From: an uncultured Eubacteriales bacterium
Lineage (GTDB): Bacteria > Bacillota > Clostridia > Oscillospirales > CAG-272
NCBI GenBank assembly: GCA_934373635.1
Contig: CAKROZ010000003.1
Span: 82,471-146,470 of the forward strand
Reading direction: 5' to 3'
Length of the DNA stretch: 64,000 nucleotides
Of this stretch, positions 53,637 to 62,591 are shown piece by piece. The position numbers were made by a program, and so were the translations under genes. Under the pieces are notes generated by a model. That model did no database searches. It was not told the origin of the DNA and saw only the letters and a program-made list of their open reading frames with translations. The first letter of the stretch is position 1. Each line of letters opens with the position of its first letter.

Positions 53637-54857
53637 TCAGACAATTTGGAAAATGTAGAATTTTAAGTAATAGGTCTCGGGGACGTTCCATAGGATCGGA
53701 TGGTCGGGGCTCTGCGTGCGTGCTTCGATCTGTTTTAAGGTAACGCCCGCCTCCTCCGCGGCGTTGTGGAGCATCTGCCGAAAATAGGTTTCGGTCATAA
53801 AGTGGGAGCAGGAACAGGTGGCAAGGTAGCCGCCACGCGGCAGAAGACGCATCGCCTTCATGTTGATCTCCTTATATCCGCGGATCGCGTTCTTGATGGT
53901 ATCGCGACTTTTGGTAAAGGCGGGCGGGTCGAGGATGATCAGGTCGAAGTCCCGCCGCTTTTCGGCAAGGCACGCATCGAGATAATCAAAGACGTCGGCG
54001 CGCAGATAGGTGATCTTTTCTTCGAGCCCGTTCTTTTTCGCATTCTCTTTCGCGACCGCGAGAGCGTCGGCGGAGACGTCCACACTGACGACCGAGGCGG
54101 CGCCTCCCTTCGCGGCATTGAGCCCGAAGGAGCCGGTGTGGGTGAAGGCGTCGAGGACGTGCCTCCCCTTCGCGAGACGGGCGACGGCAAGGCGATTGTA
54201 TTTCTGATCGAGGAAGAATCCCGTCTTCTGCCCTTCGGCATAGTCGACGGTATAGACGATGCCGTTCTCGGTAATCTCGGTCTTCCCGCTCTCCGTGTCG
54301 GACAGTCCCTCGGCGTGATAAAAGCCCTCGTATTTTTCAAGTCCCTCGAGCGTGCGGATCTCGCTCCCGTTCCGCTCATAGATCGCGCGGATCGTCTCCC
54401 CGCCCTCGCGGAGGATCTTCACAAGAAGGGAGAAAAGCATCTCCTTTCTTCGATCGATGCCGAGGCAAAGCGTCTCGGTGACGAGAATGTCCCCAAAGCG
54501 GTCGACCGTCAGCCCGGGAAAGTAATCCGCCTCCCCGAAAATCAGCCGACAGGCGGAGAAATCCTCCCCCATCACCGTGCGCCGATAGTCGACCGCATGG
54601 CGAAGACGCCGCTCGAAAAACGCCTCGTCGAAGGTATCGTTCGCATTTTTCGATATGACGCGGACGCGGATCTTCGAACGGTCGTTCACAAAGCCCGTGC
54701 CGAGATATTTTCCCTTTGTTCCGAAAACGTTTACGAGATCCCCGTTCTCATAGGGGCGGTCACACGCCGTCACTTCTTCTCCGTACACCCACGGATGTCC
54801 GCCGCGAAGCGCGGTCTCCGCCTTCGGCGTTACGGTCAGTTTCGCAAAATCCATCAT
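53637..54857 (-). CDS. RlmI-like class I rRNA methyltransferase
   Basis: A 406-aa AdoMet enzyme. An N-terminal PUA domain (about 1-80; LRGGHPWVYGEEV) is followed by a central domain and a Rossmann domain with VLDAFTHTGSFGLNAAKGGA and DLIILDPPAFTKS. The family includes RlmI, which makes m5C in 23S rRNA, but the exact target here is unproven. Two ATGs are adjacent (54857, 54854); GGAG lies about 10 bases upstream of the first. It lies 2 bases after the pseudouridine synthase gene. Confidence 0.9.
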   Translation of the reverse strand: MMDFAKLTVTPKAETALRGGHPWVYGEEVTACDRPYENGDLVNVFGTKGKYLGTGFVNDRSKIRVRVISKNANDTFDEAFFERRLRHAVDYRRTVMGEDFSACRLIFGEADYFPGLTVDRFGDILVTETLCLGIDRRKEMLFSLLVKILREGGETIRAIYERNGSEIRTLEGLEKYEGFYHAEGLSDTESGKTEITENGIVYTVDYAEGQKTGFFLDQKYNRLAVARLAKGRHVLDAFTHTGSFGLNAAKGGAASVVSVDVSADALAVAKENAKKNGLEEKITYLRADVFDYLDACLAEKRRDFDLIILDPPAFTKSRDTIKNAIRGYKEINMKAMRLLPRGGYLATCSCSHFMTETYFRQMLHNAAEEAGVTLKQIEARTQSPDHPILWNVPETYYLKFYIFQIV

Positions 54858-54859
54858 AA

Positions 54860-55549
54860 TCAAATGTCTCCTTCTGCAAGGCAAAATACATGCGGAGTCA
54901 ACCGCTCCGAAAACAGGCTCCACGGATATTCCTCCGTGCGGGGCAGATCGAAAAGATCCACCGTGCGCCCGTCATACGAAAAGGAAAGGTGCGCGGCGTA
55001 CAGGGCGACGGGGCAATTGTCGCGGCTCCCGTACTTTTTATCCCCCGCAAGCGGCATTCCGCGGGAGGAAAACTGAACGCGGATCTGATGATGTCTTCCC
55101 GTCAGAAGACGGACTGCGACGAGCGCTTTCCCCTCCCCCTCGGCAAGGCGCCGATAGGTGAGCTCCGCGGGCTTCGTCCCCCGCCGTTCGGAGGAGACGG
55201 CATAACTTTTCCCCTTTGCCGCGTCCTTATAGAGATAGTCGAAAAACTTCCCCTCGGGAGCGGGAATACCGTCCGTAACGGCGAGATATTCCTTCGTGAT
55301 CTTACGGTCGCGGACGAGCTCCGACAGGCGCTTTGCCCCGCGCGGTGTACGGGCGAGAACGACGAGCCCGCCGACCGTCCTGTCGAGGCGGTGAATGAGA
55401 TACAGCCCGTCCGCCTCGCCGCGCGACCGTAAGGTCTCGGCGGCGAATGTCATGAGATCTTTATCTCCCGAGGGGTCGGGCTGTGTCGGGATGCCCGCGG
55501 GTTTGCTCACGATGAGAAAATCTTTTTCAAGCAGTAAGATGTCTGTCAC
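54860..55549 (-). CDS. RluA-family pseudouridine synthase
   Basis: A 229-aa enzyme without an N-terminal S4 domain. The catalytic motif IHRLDRTVGG holds the Asp that attacks the uridine base; VSKPAGIPTQPD at the start and GRHHQIRVQFSSRGMPLAGDKKYG complete the signature. The RNA target cannot be read from sequence. It is the head of a three-gene RNA-modification run (pseudouridine synthase, methyltransferase, AlaX). Confidence 0.92.
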   Translation of the reverse strand: MTDILLLEKDFLIVSKPAGIPTQPDPSGDKDLMTFAAETLRSRGEADGLYLIHRLDRTVGGLVVLARTPRGAKRLSELVRDRKITKEYLAVTDGIPAPEGKFFDYLYKDAAKGKSYAVSSERRGTKPAELTYRRLAEGEGKALVAVRLLTGRHHQIRVQFSSRGMPLAGDKKYGSRDNCPVALYAAHLSFSYDGRTVDLFDLPRTEEYPWSLFSERLTPHVFCLAEGDI

Positions 55550-55634
55550 GAGGGCTCCTTTCTCCCGTTCGGGTGCGTGCGGGGATATTTTCGCAGGAAG
55601 AGCGACTTGTCCTTCCTTAAAAAATACGCAAAAT

Positions 55635-55659
55635 CCGACCGCACGAGAGGTGCGGTCGG
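55635..55659 (-). terminator. Terminator of the ECF S-component gene
   Basis: CCGACCGCAC pairs with GTGCGGTCGG around a five-base loop, followed on the minus strand by ATTTTG. Confidence 0.6.
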
Positions 55660-55673
55660 ATGCGGCGGGAAGG

Positions 55674-56264
55674 TCAATCCGCCTTTTTCGATTGCATTTC
55701 GAGAATACGCAGGATCACGGGTGCGAGGATCAGATTGAAGCCGACCTCAAAGAGGAAGTTCGCCCCGACCAGCCCGAGAAACGCATAGGCGACCACGTTG
55801 TTCCCGTAGTCCTGCGCCGCCCACTGTCCGAGAAGATCCCAGAAGAAAAGGCGACAGCCGATGAGAAAAATCCCCGTATTGACAAGCGGGCAGACGACGG
55901 CGGAGACCGCGGCGGAAAGCGTGCGGTTGACGCGGGCAAGCGCACGATAGACGAGTCCCGTAACAAGTCCCGCGAGCGCGCCCTTGACGAGCACCGTCAC
56001 GATGGTGCCGAAGGCGTTGAAACCGTAAAAGAGAGCCGCGTCGCCCGACGCGAGAACGGCGATACCGAAGACCAAACCGAGCCAAAGTCCCGCGAGAGGT
56101 CCCGCGAGCGCCGCGCCGAGAACGATGGGTACCAGCACGACGGAGACCGTAAAGGTACCGAGACGGAAGCCCGAGAAGAAAAACTGAAGAACAAAGACCA
56201 AAGCCGTCAGAAGCGCGACATAGGTGAGCTTTTTCACCTCAAGGCTGTTTTTCGTAGATTTCAT
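55674..56264 (-). CDS. ECF transporter substrate-binding (S) component
   Basis: A 196-aa membrane protein with about six helices. The opening TYVALLTALVFVLQFFFSGFRLGTFTVSVVLVPIVLGA and repeated AxxxA-type helices are typical of S components, which bind a vitamin or metal and dock on a shared EcfA-EcfT module. The substrate is not clear, and no riboswitch is seen between the promoter and the start. EcfAAT is not in the window. Confidence 0.82.
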   Translation of the reverse strand: MKSTKNSLEVKKLTYVALLTALVFVLQFFFSGFRLGTFTVSVVLVPIVLGAALAGPLAGLWLGLVFGIAVLASGDAALFYGFNAFGTIVTVLVKGALAGLVTGLVYRALARVNRTLSAAVSAVVCPLVNTGIFLIGCRLFFWDLLGQWAAQDYGNNVVAYAFLGLVGANFLFEVGFNLILAPVILRILEMQSKKAD

Positions 56265-56293
56265 GTGACACTTCCTTCATTTTTACTGGAATC

Positions 56294-56322
56294 ATTATAC
56301 CATAGCTTTCCCCTTTTTGCAA
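56294..56322 (-). promoter_or_regulatory. Promoter of the ECF S-component gene
   Basis: Minus-strand TTGCAA (56317-56322), 17 bp, TATAAT (56294-56299). Confidence 0.6.
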
Positions 56323-56430
56323 TACCCTTTCCCGAAGTTCGGCAAAAGGCACAAGAAGCCGAATTTTCCCATACGGGCTGCCGTGCATTTCGTGTCATTT
56401 TGCCCCGAGGCTCCGCGGAGGGGCGGAAGG

Positions 56431-59400
56431 TCACTTTCTTTCCTTTTTCGGTACGGTGCGGGCGCGGACGGCTTCGCCTCCCGTCAGGGCAATCATTTTC
56501 ACCGCCTGCAGGCTGAAATCGTCGGCATATACCGTGAGCGGTTTATCGATGACGCCGCGGGCAAGAATTTTCAGGTACCCCGTATCGTAGGGAATCAGGG
56601 TCTTTTCCTTCAAAAGATTGATGTCCACGCGCTCACCGCCACCGAAATTGCGGCTGAGCGTATCGACGTTGACGACGCCGCGGCGATTCCCGAGGGTCGG
56701 GATCGTCACCTCCTCGGAGGTCAAAAGCTCCCGCGCGAGGGCGTCGGTGATCAGGGCGTCCGCCGTCTCCGCGCACACCGCTTCCCCGACAGGCTCCTGC
56801 TTTGCGGGGTCTTCCCCCGCGTCCCGATTTTCAAGCTCTTCCTCCGGTTCTTGGTTTGAAAGGTCTTCCTCCGACTCCTCCGTCGAAGCGGAGGGCGGCG
56901 AAGGCAGATCTTCTTCCACGGAGGGCGTCGGGTCTTCTTCCCCGTCGGGGGCCTCTTCGATCGGTTCCTCCGAAAGCGCGGTCGCTTCGCCGGCGTTTTC
57001 GTTTGTCGTCTCCGTTTTCGGAGATGTCTCGGTCTTCGGTGGTGCGGCGGATATGTGCTCGGAGGCGAGGACGGCGAGGCGCTCCGCTTCTCTTGCGCGT
57101 CGGGCACGGCGCTCCTCACGGGATAGGAGAATTCGACAACGGATCTGCTCCCGCTTGGCATAGAGGAACAGAAGAAGCAGGAGAATCAGCAAGCCGAGAA
57201 GGACAAAGAAGAAGACGGTGCGGATCTTCGCGGGCGAGAGCTTTGCCGTGCGCAGGATGTTTCCGCCGGAAAACTCCACGGTATAATCGGGATTGTCGAC
57301 GGTCAGAACGAACACATCGTCCTGCGCGTGAAGGCGCAGGAGAGGATCCTCCCCCGCGAGAATCTCACCCGAAACGAGGGTGACGAACGGAAGCGCGGGC
57401 GCCTCCCCGCGGTAGAGCGTCACGTCGGACAGCTCATATACAAGCCTGCGCGGGAGAACGACGAAGGTCGTGTTGCATACGGCGCCGTCCTCCGACGCGT
57501 TGCCCTCAAAGGTATAGTTTGCGGGGTCGGTCAGGCGGAGGGTCACCGTATACGTCCCTGCGTGCGTGCCGCTCTCGGTAAAAACGACGGTGTAAAGCGG
57601 CGAGTCGGGAACGGTCGGTACCTTTTCCGTACCGTCATACTCCCATGCAGACAATGCGGGAGGCAAGACTCCCGCGCGCAACACCCTGACGGTACGGGAG
57701 AGGGTGCGCGGCGCGTCATAATTTTCAAAATCGAAGGAAAGCGTCGCCGTCACCGTATACTCGCCCGCAGACAAGAGCTCCGCGCCGTCGTAGGAGGAGA
57801 CGGAGAAGACGCTCGGCAGATCGGTAAAGAAGATCGTATGCGTCGTGCCGTCGTAGACGAATTCTTCCTCGGATACTCTGACGGCAGAGAGGTCCACCGA
57901 CCGCTTTTTTACCTTGACGGGAACGCGCTCGGTCAGCGTACCGCGGGAAAACCCGACCGTATCGTCCGAGGTGCGAAGACTGTCGCCGTTCCGATAGGAG
58001 ATGAGGATCTCTCGTGTGTCCGCCTCCGTTACACTGCCGTCGTTATAAAAGATCTGCGCGGTGAAATCCGACGGAGAGAGGGTATCGAAGGCGACAAGCT
58101 CGTTTTTGCAAAGCGTGATGCGAAGCGAGACCGGAAGCACCTCGAGAAGGGTCAGGATGACGCTCTCGCCGATCAGGGCGCGATAGTTTCGGGACGCCGC
58201 CACCTCCGCGCGCATGTAATACGTGCCGTGCGAGCGTGGAAGGTCGATCTCGTGCTCGAGCGTACTATCGGAGAAGAAACGAAGGGTGGCGTTCCCGTAA
58301 AACGGCACTGCCGATCCGTCAAAAATCGCGCTTTCGTAAATTTTTGTTGGCAAAAGCGTAGTTATCCAATGGTTTTCCGCGGGGAGAATACAGAACGTCG
58401 CGGTGTCGTTTTCGATCATGTAATCTTCGCAAAGCGAGCTTGCGAACGCGGTATATTCACCCGCGTCGACCATCGCGCCGCTCACCGAAACGTCAAACGC
58501 TTCCGCACGCGCCGTGGGGAGACATTCCCCGCCCGTATAGGTAAAGGTCAGCGAGTCCCAGACGACCCTTGCGGGCGCAGGGGTGATGCTGACGGCGCTC
58601 ACGATCTCGTCGGGCGCCTTATAATTTTCGCTCGTCGTCGTAAAGGTGATGCGGACGATGCATTTTCCTTCCGAAACGTGTGTGACCGTGCGGTCGAAGA
58701 CGGGAATCGGCACCGAGCCGTCGGCACCGACGGGGAGCGTGCCCGTCATGCGCGGGACGCGCGCCGTCCCGTCGTACACGAAGACGGACTCGGGAAAGGC
58801 GTAGGTGAGGGGATATTTTGCCCGCTCGATGACCCAGACATACGGCGGGATCACGGGCTCTTCATAGTTTCTCGTATCATAGGAGAGAGTCACCCGCGCC
58901 GTGTATGTTCCCGCGTTTTTGCCCTCGGCATCCGCATATCCGATGACGCCGACGCCCGCGGGAAGCCCCGTGAGTGTCACGCGTTTTATGCTGCCGTCGT
59001 ACACAAAGCCGACATCCGACCACGAGACCGACGACAAATCGTATGCCGCCTTGGCAACGGAAAAGAGTGTGGTAAGTCCGAGGAAGGAATAATTCCCGTC
59101 GCTCGGGCAGGCGGTCGCCGTATACCCTTCCCCCGCCTCGCTTTTTCCGCCGAGGACGGGAAGTTTGATCTTCTTTCCGAAAACGTCGATGTACCACGCG
59201 TCGGGACAGCGCGTCTCCCCGTTATAGACGAAGGAAGTGTTCCCGAAGAGGATCTCCGTCTCCTTTGGCAAGAGCGTCAGCGACGCCGTCATGGGAGGGG
59301 GCGTAAGATAATCCTCGCTTCCGCTCCGGAAGGTGAGCGTCAGTGTATAGTTCCCCGCATCGGTGCCTCCGCCCGTGACCGAGGCGGAGAGGCGACTGCC

Positions 59401-61662
59401 GTCCTCCCCCGTCGGGAGCGTGCCGACGGGATCGATCGTATGAAACACACCGTCATACACAAAGGTGCGGTCGGGAAAAGAGATACCGCTCATCGGGTAG
59501 TCCGCCGCCCGCACCGTCAGGGGCAACGTCACGTCCGCGCCACAGTAGGAAATGAGAAGATAGGGTGAGCGCACATGAAACGACGTCGCTCCGTCGGGAT
59601 AGGCGAAGGTGAGTGCGGAAAGTGCGACCTCCTCCTCGCGGCCGTCGGAATATGTGGCATAAACCGAAAGCCCCGCGGGAAGAAAATGCTCGAAGGCACG
59701 GTACTCGCACTTCTCGGGCAGTGCACCGACGCGGATGGAGAGCACCGTCACTTCCTTCACCGAAAAGGGGACGGGCAGAGAGCGAAGGGCGGCGTAATCC
59801 GCCGTTTCTTCTACCTCGACACGTAAGTAATAGCGCCCCGCGGTCTGCGGCGGGGTCTCGCGATAGTCCCCGTCGGGTGCCGACGCGTAGAAAAATTTCG
59901 ATGTGCCGAAGCGCGCACGCGCAAAGGGAGATGCGCTTCCGCTCTCGAAATAGTCCGAGATCGTCACCTCGCCGAGAAAGGAATTCTCCGCTTGGAGAAT
60001 GTGGAAAAGAAGCGTCACCGACGCATCCTCCGTCCCGACGAACGCGCGGTTTTCGGCATCCGTCAGGGTGAGGACGAGAGGATACTCCCCCGCGTGGACG
60101 CCCCCTTCGTTTTCCGTCACGGTATAATCCGCGGTGTCGAAAAGGCTTGAGGTCTGACGGGCTCCGTTATAAAATTTCGAATCCGCCGTCGGAATCTCTA
60201 CGAGTTTTTTCCCGATCTTCACCTCGACGGACGGTGTGATCACGGTGACGGAATCCCGTCCTTTTGTAAATGTTATTTTACAATAATAGCTTCCGTACTC
60301 GGAAACGTTCCGTAGTTTCAGCGTTTTTGCGGAAGATTTGCAAAGGACATCGTTCCGATACCATTCGAAGGAAAAAAGTCCTTCGGAGGCAAGCTCGTGC
60401 GATAGCGAAGAAAAGGTAAGATCGTGCAGTTCCCCGTCATACGTAAAGGTGAGCGCCGACAGGGAGAAGGTCGGCGGGAGGAGGGAGAATTTCGCATACA
60501 GCGCGGTATCCTCCGCCGGCGGAGCGGAAAAATCCATCCTTTCCGTCAGGGCGGTATCGACGTACCAACCGTCGAAGGTGTAGCCGCGCTTTGTCGGCGG
60601 CTCGGGGGGCGTCAGCGTCTTGCCCGAAAAGCCGGAAAGAACGCCGCTCTCCGTCCCGTCTACGTAGCAGGGATAGCGGTACGGCAAAGAGACGGCGAGG
60701 TAATTTCGCTCATCGATCGTCTCGCCGAGCTCGCGATAGACGAGGGGGCAGGAATTCCCCTTTTCGTCGTATAGCGTGATCTTCGTCTCCATCCCCGCGA
60801 CGGCGCCGTAAAACGCGAGCGTCTCCGTTCCCTTTTGAAAGCTCGTTAAGAGTCTGACTCTCATCGTTCCCGAAAAGGGGACATTCTCTGCCGTCAGGGT
60901 GATCGGGAGAGTCGCGGCGGCATCGACCTCTTGTCCCGAAAGCAGGGCGCTCCCGCCGAGGCGAAGCGTGCCCTCCGAATAGACCGCGACGCCCTCGGTA
61001 TTGCGCACGGCACCGCCCGTGAGCGTGACGGTGCCGAGAAGGTTCTTCACCGCGGCATTCTCCCCCGCCGTGAGAATCTCGCCGCCCGTCATGCGAAAGA
61101 GCGCATCGGAGGCGTAATCCAACGTCACGGCGCATCCCGTGCTCTCGATATGACCTGCGGAAAGGGTGAGCGTCCCCTCCTTGACTCGAATCCCGCCGTC
61201 CGAAAAACGAAGGGTGGCTCCCGCGATCTCCGCACTCGTGCCGTCGGACAGGATCAGTCCCGCGCCGTCCGTAAAGGTCAGCGTGCCGAGGATCGACAGC
61301 CGCTTTGCGGAAAGTGTCAGTGTCTCCGTCAGCGTGACCGAGGAAAAGGTGACGCGCGCGCCCGTGCTCGGAAGCATGGCGATCGTCTCGGTGAGGCTCC
61401 CTCGTGCCGTCTCGTTCCCGTCCCCGTCGAGCAGTCGGAATTCCCCGCCCTCCGAGCGCAGCTCGTAGGTTTCGGCTGTTGCAGAAAGCACTGCAGGCTC
61501 CTCCGTATTGCTTTCCGTGCTCTGCGAGGAGGACGTCTCAAAGGCGCCCGAGGTCTCCGCTTCGGGTGCTCCCCGCCCTTCTGCCTCCGCGGCATCGACG
61601 GACACGGCAAGGCAGGTCAAAAAAAGCGTAAGTAATGACAGGATAATTCCGATTTTTTTCAT
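56431..61662 (-). CDS. Giant MBG-repeat surface protein with a cytoplasmic uL15-like tail
   Basis: A 1743-aa single-pass membrane protein. It has a signal peptide (1 to about 24, KKIGIILSLLTLFLTCLAVSVDA), then a beta-helix-like segment (about 60-260, repeated TLTL/GT strands). A Listeria-Bacteroides-type repeat follows (GYTFDGWYVDTALTE ... LYAKF), then at least eight MBG-like Ig domains, each opening with F(V/T)YDG or a variant. One transmembrane helix (about 1482-1502) and a basic stop-transfer lead to a Glu-rich linker. The last 90 residues (about 1654-1743) resemble the C-terminal half of ribosomal protein uL15 (VVNVDTLSRNF, LKILARG, KPLTVYADDFS, ALTGG). Outer part probably adhesive; tail role unknown. 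Confidence 0.85.
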   Translation of the reverse strand: MKKIGIILSLLTLFLTCLAVSVDAAEAEGRGAPEAETSGAFETSSSQSTESNTEEPAVLSATAETYELRSEGGEFRLLDGDGNETARGSLTETIAMLPSTGARVTFSSVTLTETLTLSAKRLSILGTLTFTDGAGLILSDGTSAEIAGATLRFSDGGIRVKEGTLTLSAGHIESTGCAVTLDYASDALFRMTGGEILTAGENAAVKNLLGTVTLTGGAVRNTEGVAVYSEGTLRLGGSALLSGQEVDAAATLPITLTAENVPFSGTMRVRLLTSFQKGTETLAFYGAVAGMETKITLYDEKGNSCPLVYRELGETIDERNYLAVSLPYRYPCYVDGTESGVLSGFSGKTLTPPEPPTKRGYTFDGWYVDTALTERMDFSAPPAEDTALYAKFSLLPPTFSLSALTFTYDGELHDLTFSSLSHELASEGLFSFEWYRNDVLCKSSAKTLKLRNVSEYGSYYCKITFTKGRDSVTVITPSVEVKIGKKLVEIPTADSKFYNGARQTSSLFDTADYTVTENEGGVHAGEYPLVLTLTDAENRAFVGTEDASVTLLFHILQAENSFLGEVTISDYFESGSASPFARARFGTSKFFYASAPDGDYRETPPQTAGRYYLRVEVEETADYAALRSLPVPFSVKEVTVLSIRVGALPEKCEYRAFEHFLPAGLSVYATYSDGREEEVALSALTFAYPDGATSFHVRSPYLLISYCGADVTLPLTVRAADYPMSGISFPDRTFVYDGVFHTIDPVGTLPTGEDGSRLSASVTGGGTDAGNYTLTLTFRSGSEDYLTPPPMTASLTLLPKETEILFGNTSFVYNGETRCPDAWYIDVFGKKIKLPVLGGKSEAGEGYTATACPSDGNYSFLGLTTLFSVAKAAYDLSSVSWSDVGFVYDGSIKRVTLTGLPAGVGVIGYADAEGKNAGTYTARVTLSYDTRNYEEPVIPPYVWVIERAKYPLTYAFPESVFVYDGTARVPRMTGTLPVGADGSVPIPVFDRTVTHVSEGKCIVRITFTTTSENYKAPDEIVSAVSITPAPARVVWDSLTFTYTGGECLPTARAEAFDVSVSGAMVDAGEYTAFASSLCEDYMIENDTATFCILPAENHWITTLLPTKIYESAIFDGSAVPFYGNATLRFFSDSTLEHEIDLPRSHGTYYMRAEVAASRNYRALIGESVILTLLEVLPVSLRITLCKNELVAFDTLSPSDFTAQIFYNDGSVTEADTREILISYRNGDSLRTSDDTVGFSRGTLTERVPVKVKKRSVDLSAVRVSEEEFVYDGTTHTIFFTDLPSVFSVSSYDGAELLSAGEYTVTATLSFDFENYDAPRTLSRTVRVLRAGVLPPALSAWEYDGTEKVPTVPDSPLYTVVFTESGTHAGTYTVTLRLTDPANYTFEGNASEDGAVCNTTFVVLPRRLVYELSDVTLYRGEAPALPFVTLVSGEILAGEDPLLRLHAQDDVFVLTVDNPDYTVEFSGGNILRTAKLSPAKIRTVFFFVLLGLLILLLLLFLYAKREQIRCRILLSREERRARRAREAERLAVLASEHISAAPPKTETSPKTETTNENAGEATALSEEPIEEAPDGEEDPTPSVEEDLPSPPSASTEESEEDLSNQEPEEELENRDAGEDPAKQEPVGEAVCAETADALITDALARELLTSEEVTIPTLGNRRGVVNVDTLSRNFGGGERVDINLLKEKTLIPYDTGYLKILARGVIDKPLTVYADDFSLQAVKMIALTGGEAVRARTVPKKERK

Positions 61663-61694
61663 AATTCCTCCGAGGTTATAACCACTTTTTGATA

Positions 61695-61723
61695 AGTATA
61701 CCATTTTTTACCACTCTCCGCAA
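61695..61723 (-). promoter_or_regulatory. Promoter of the giant surface protein
   Basis: Minus-strand TTGCGG (61718-61723), 17 bp, TATACT (61695-61700), then GGAGG four to five bases before the ATG. Confidence 0.65.
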
Positions 61724-61861
61724 GGGTCGGAGGAATAAATATATCGGGAGGATCCCGCCGCATGTGACGGTCTTTGCGCGGAAGGGAAAGAATACGGGGC
61801 GGAGCGACAAAAACCGCTTTTTTGGTTTGTATCCCTGCGCAGCGTGCACTGTCCGAAAACG

Positions 61862-61902
61862 AAAAAGCGGGCAGACCCGATGCAATGCTCGGATCAGCCC
61901 GC
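61862..61902 (-). terminator. Terminator of the trx-FTR pair
   Basis: On the minus strand GCGGGC and GCCCGC pair around a 24-base loop with partial inner pairing (GATCCGAGC/GCATCGGGTC), followed by TTTTTC. Confidence 0.68.
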
Positions 61903-61923
61903 ACGCCCCCGTTGGGGTGCGAA

Positions 61924-62121
61924 TTATTTTTCCTTATAGTAAAGCATACAGTGGCAATAGCCCTCGAAATTCGGGTCGGCGATCTGCTCGCGAAACTCCT
62001 TGCACATGCACTTGGTATCTTCGTTATGCGCAAGGCGGCAGGGGCAATAGCCACCGTTCTTCTTCATGGCGTCCTTCAGAAGCTTTACCGTCTCTTTGTC
62101 TTCGTTCAGGCGTATCTTCAT
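61924..62121 (-). CDS. Ferredoxin:thioredoxin reductase catalytic-chain-like protein
   Basis: A 65-aa protein with the FTR beta-chain cysteine pattern CPC (26, 28), CMC (38, 40) and CHC (56, 58): four cysteines for a [4Fe-4S] cluster and two for the active disulfide. It is much shorter than plant and cyanobacterial FTR (about 110 aa) and has no visible variable subunit nearby. Its ATG overlaps the thioredoxin stop by 4 bases, which strongly links the two functions. Likely role: passing electrons from ferredoxin to the adjacent thioredoxin without NADPH. Confidence 0.82.
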   Translation of the reverse strand: MKIRLNEDKETVKLLKDAMKKNGGYCPCRLAHNEDTKCMCKEFREQIADPNFEGYCHCMLYYKEK

Positions 62122-62429
62122 TGAAACTCCCGGATCAGCGCCTCGAGATTCTCCTTCGGCACGTAACCGACGGACATATCGAGGAAGGTATCGTCCTTGA
62201 CAAAGGCGACCATCGGAATGCTTTCGACACGGAATTTCTCGGCGAGTTCTCTCTCCTCGTCGACATTGATCTTACAAAACTTGACATCGGGATGCTCTTT
62301 TTCAAGCTCCTCGAGGATCGGCGCGAGCATCCGACAGGGGGCGCACCATGTGGCGAAGAGGTCGATGACGACGAGACCGTCGTGCTTTTCGACTTCGGCT
62401 TCAAATGTATCTTTGGTTAAAGTGAGCAT
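62118..62429 (-). CDS. Thioredoxin
   Basis: A 103-aa thioredoxin with active site WCAPC (Cys29, Cys32), an unusual Ala in place of Gly in WCGPC, and the cis-Pro in VESIPMVAF. The rest of the fold (VIDLFATWCAPCRMLAPILEEL, CKINVDEE) is normal. The ATG at 62429 is preferred as the start of the conserved fold. It is followed by the FTR-like gene with a 4-base overlap. Confidence 0.93.
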   Translation of the reverse strand: MLTLTKDTFEAEVEKHDGLVVIDLFATWCAPCRMLAPILEELEKEHPDVKFCKINVDEERELAEKFRVESIPMVAFVKDDTFLDMSVGYVPKENLEALIREFQ

Positions 62430-62550
62430 ATTCACTTCTCCTTTCACTCGTTTGTTACCAGTATACCACACCCCCGCCTTGAGGTAAAGAGGAAAAACAA
62501 AAATTCACGGAAAATTCAAACGAATTCTTTTTTTCGTTACAAATGCGTTG

Positions 62551-62556
62551 TATAAT
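62551..62556 (+). promoter_or_regulatory. Putative -10 box of the thioesterase gene
   Basis: TATAAT at 62551-62556, with only a T-rich stretch at the -35 position. Confidence 0.4.
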
Positions 62557-62591
62557 AGATGAGGAAATCGAAAAAGAACCGAGGTCACGCC

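Noticed and set aside
55561..55673. Riboswitch for the ECF S-component gene
   Set aside because: The stretch is downstream, not upstream, of the gene; the true leader is only about 20 nt and carries no structure.
57328..59568. 746-codon open frame on the plus strand
   Set aside because: Antisense to the giant surface protein and Arg-rich without domain signals; an artefact of codon bias.
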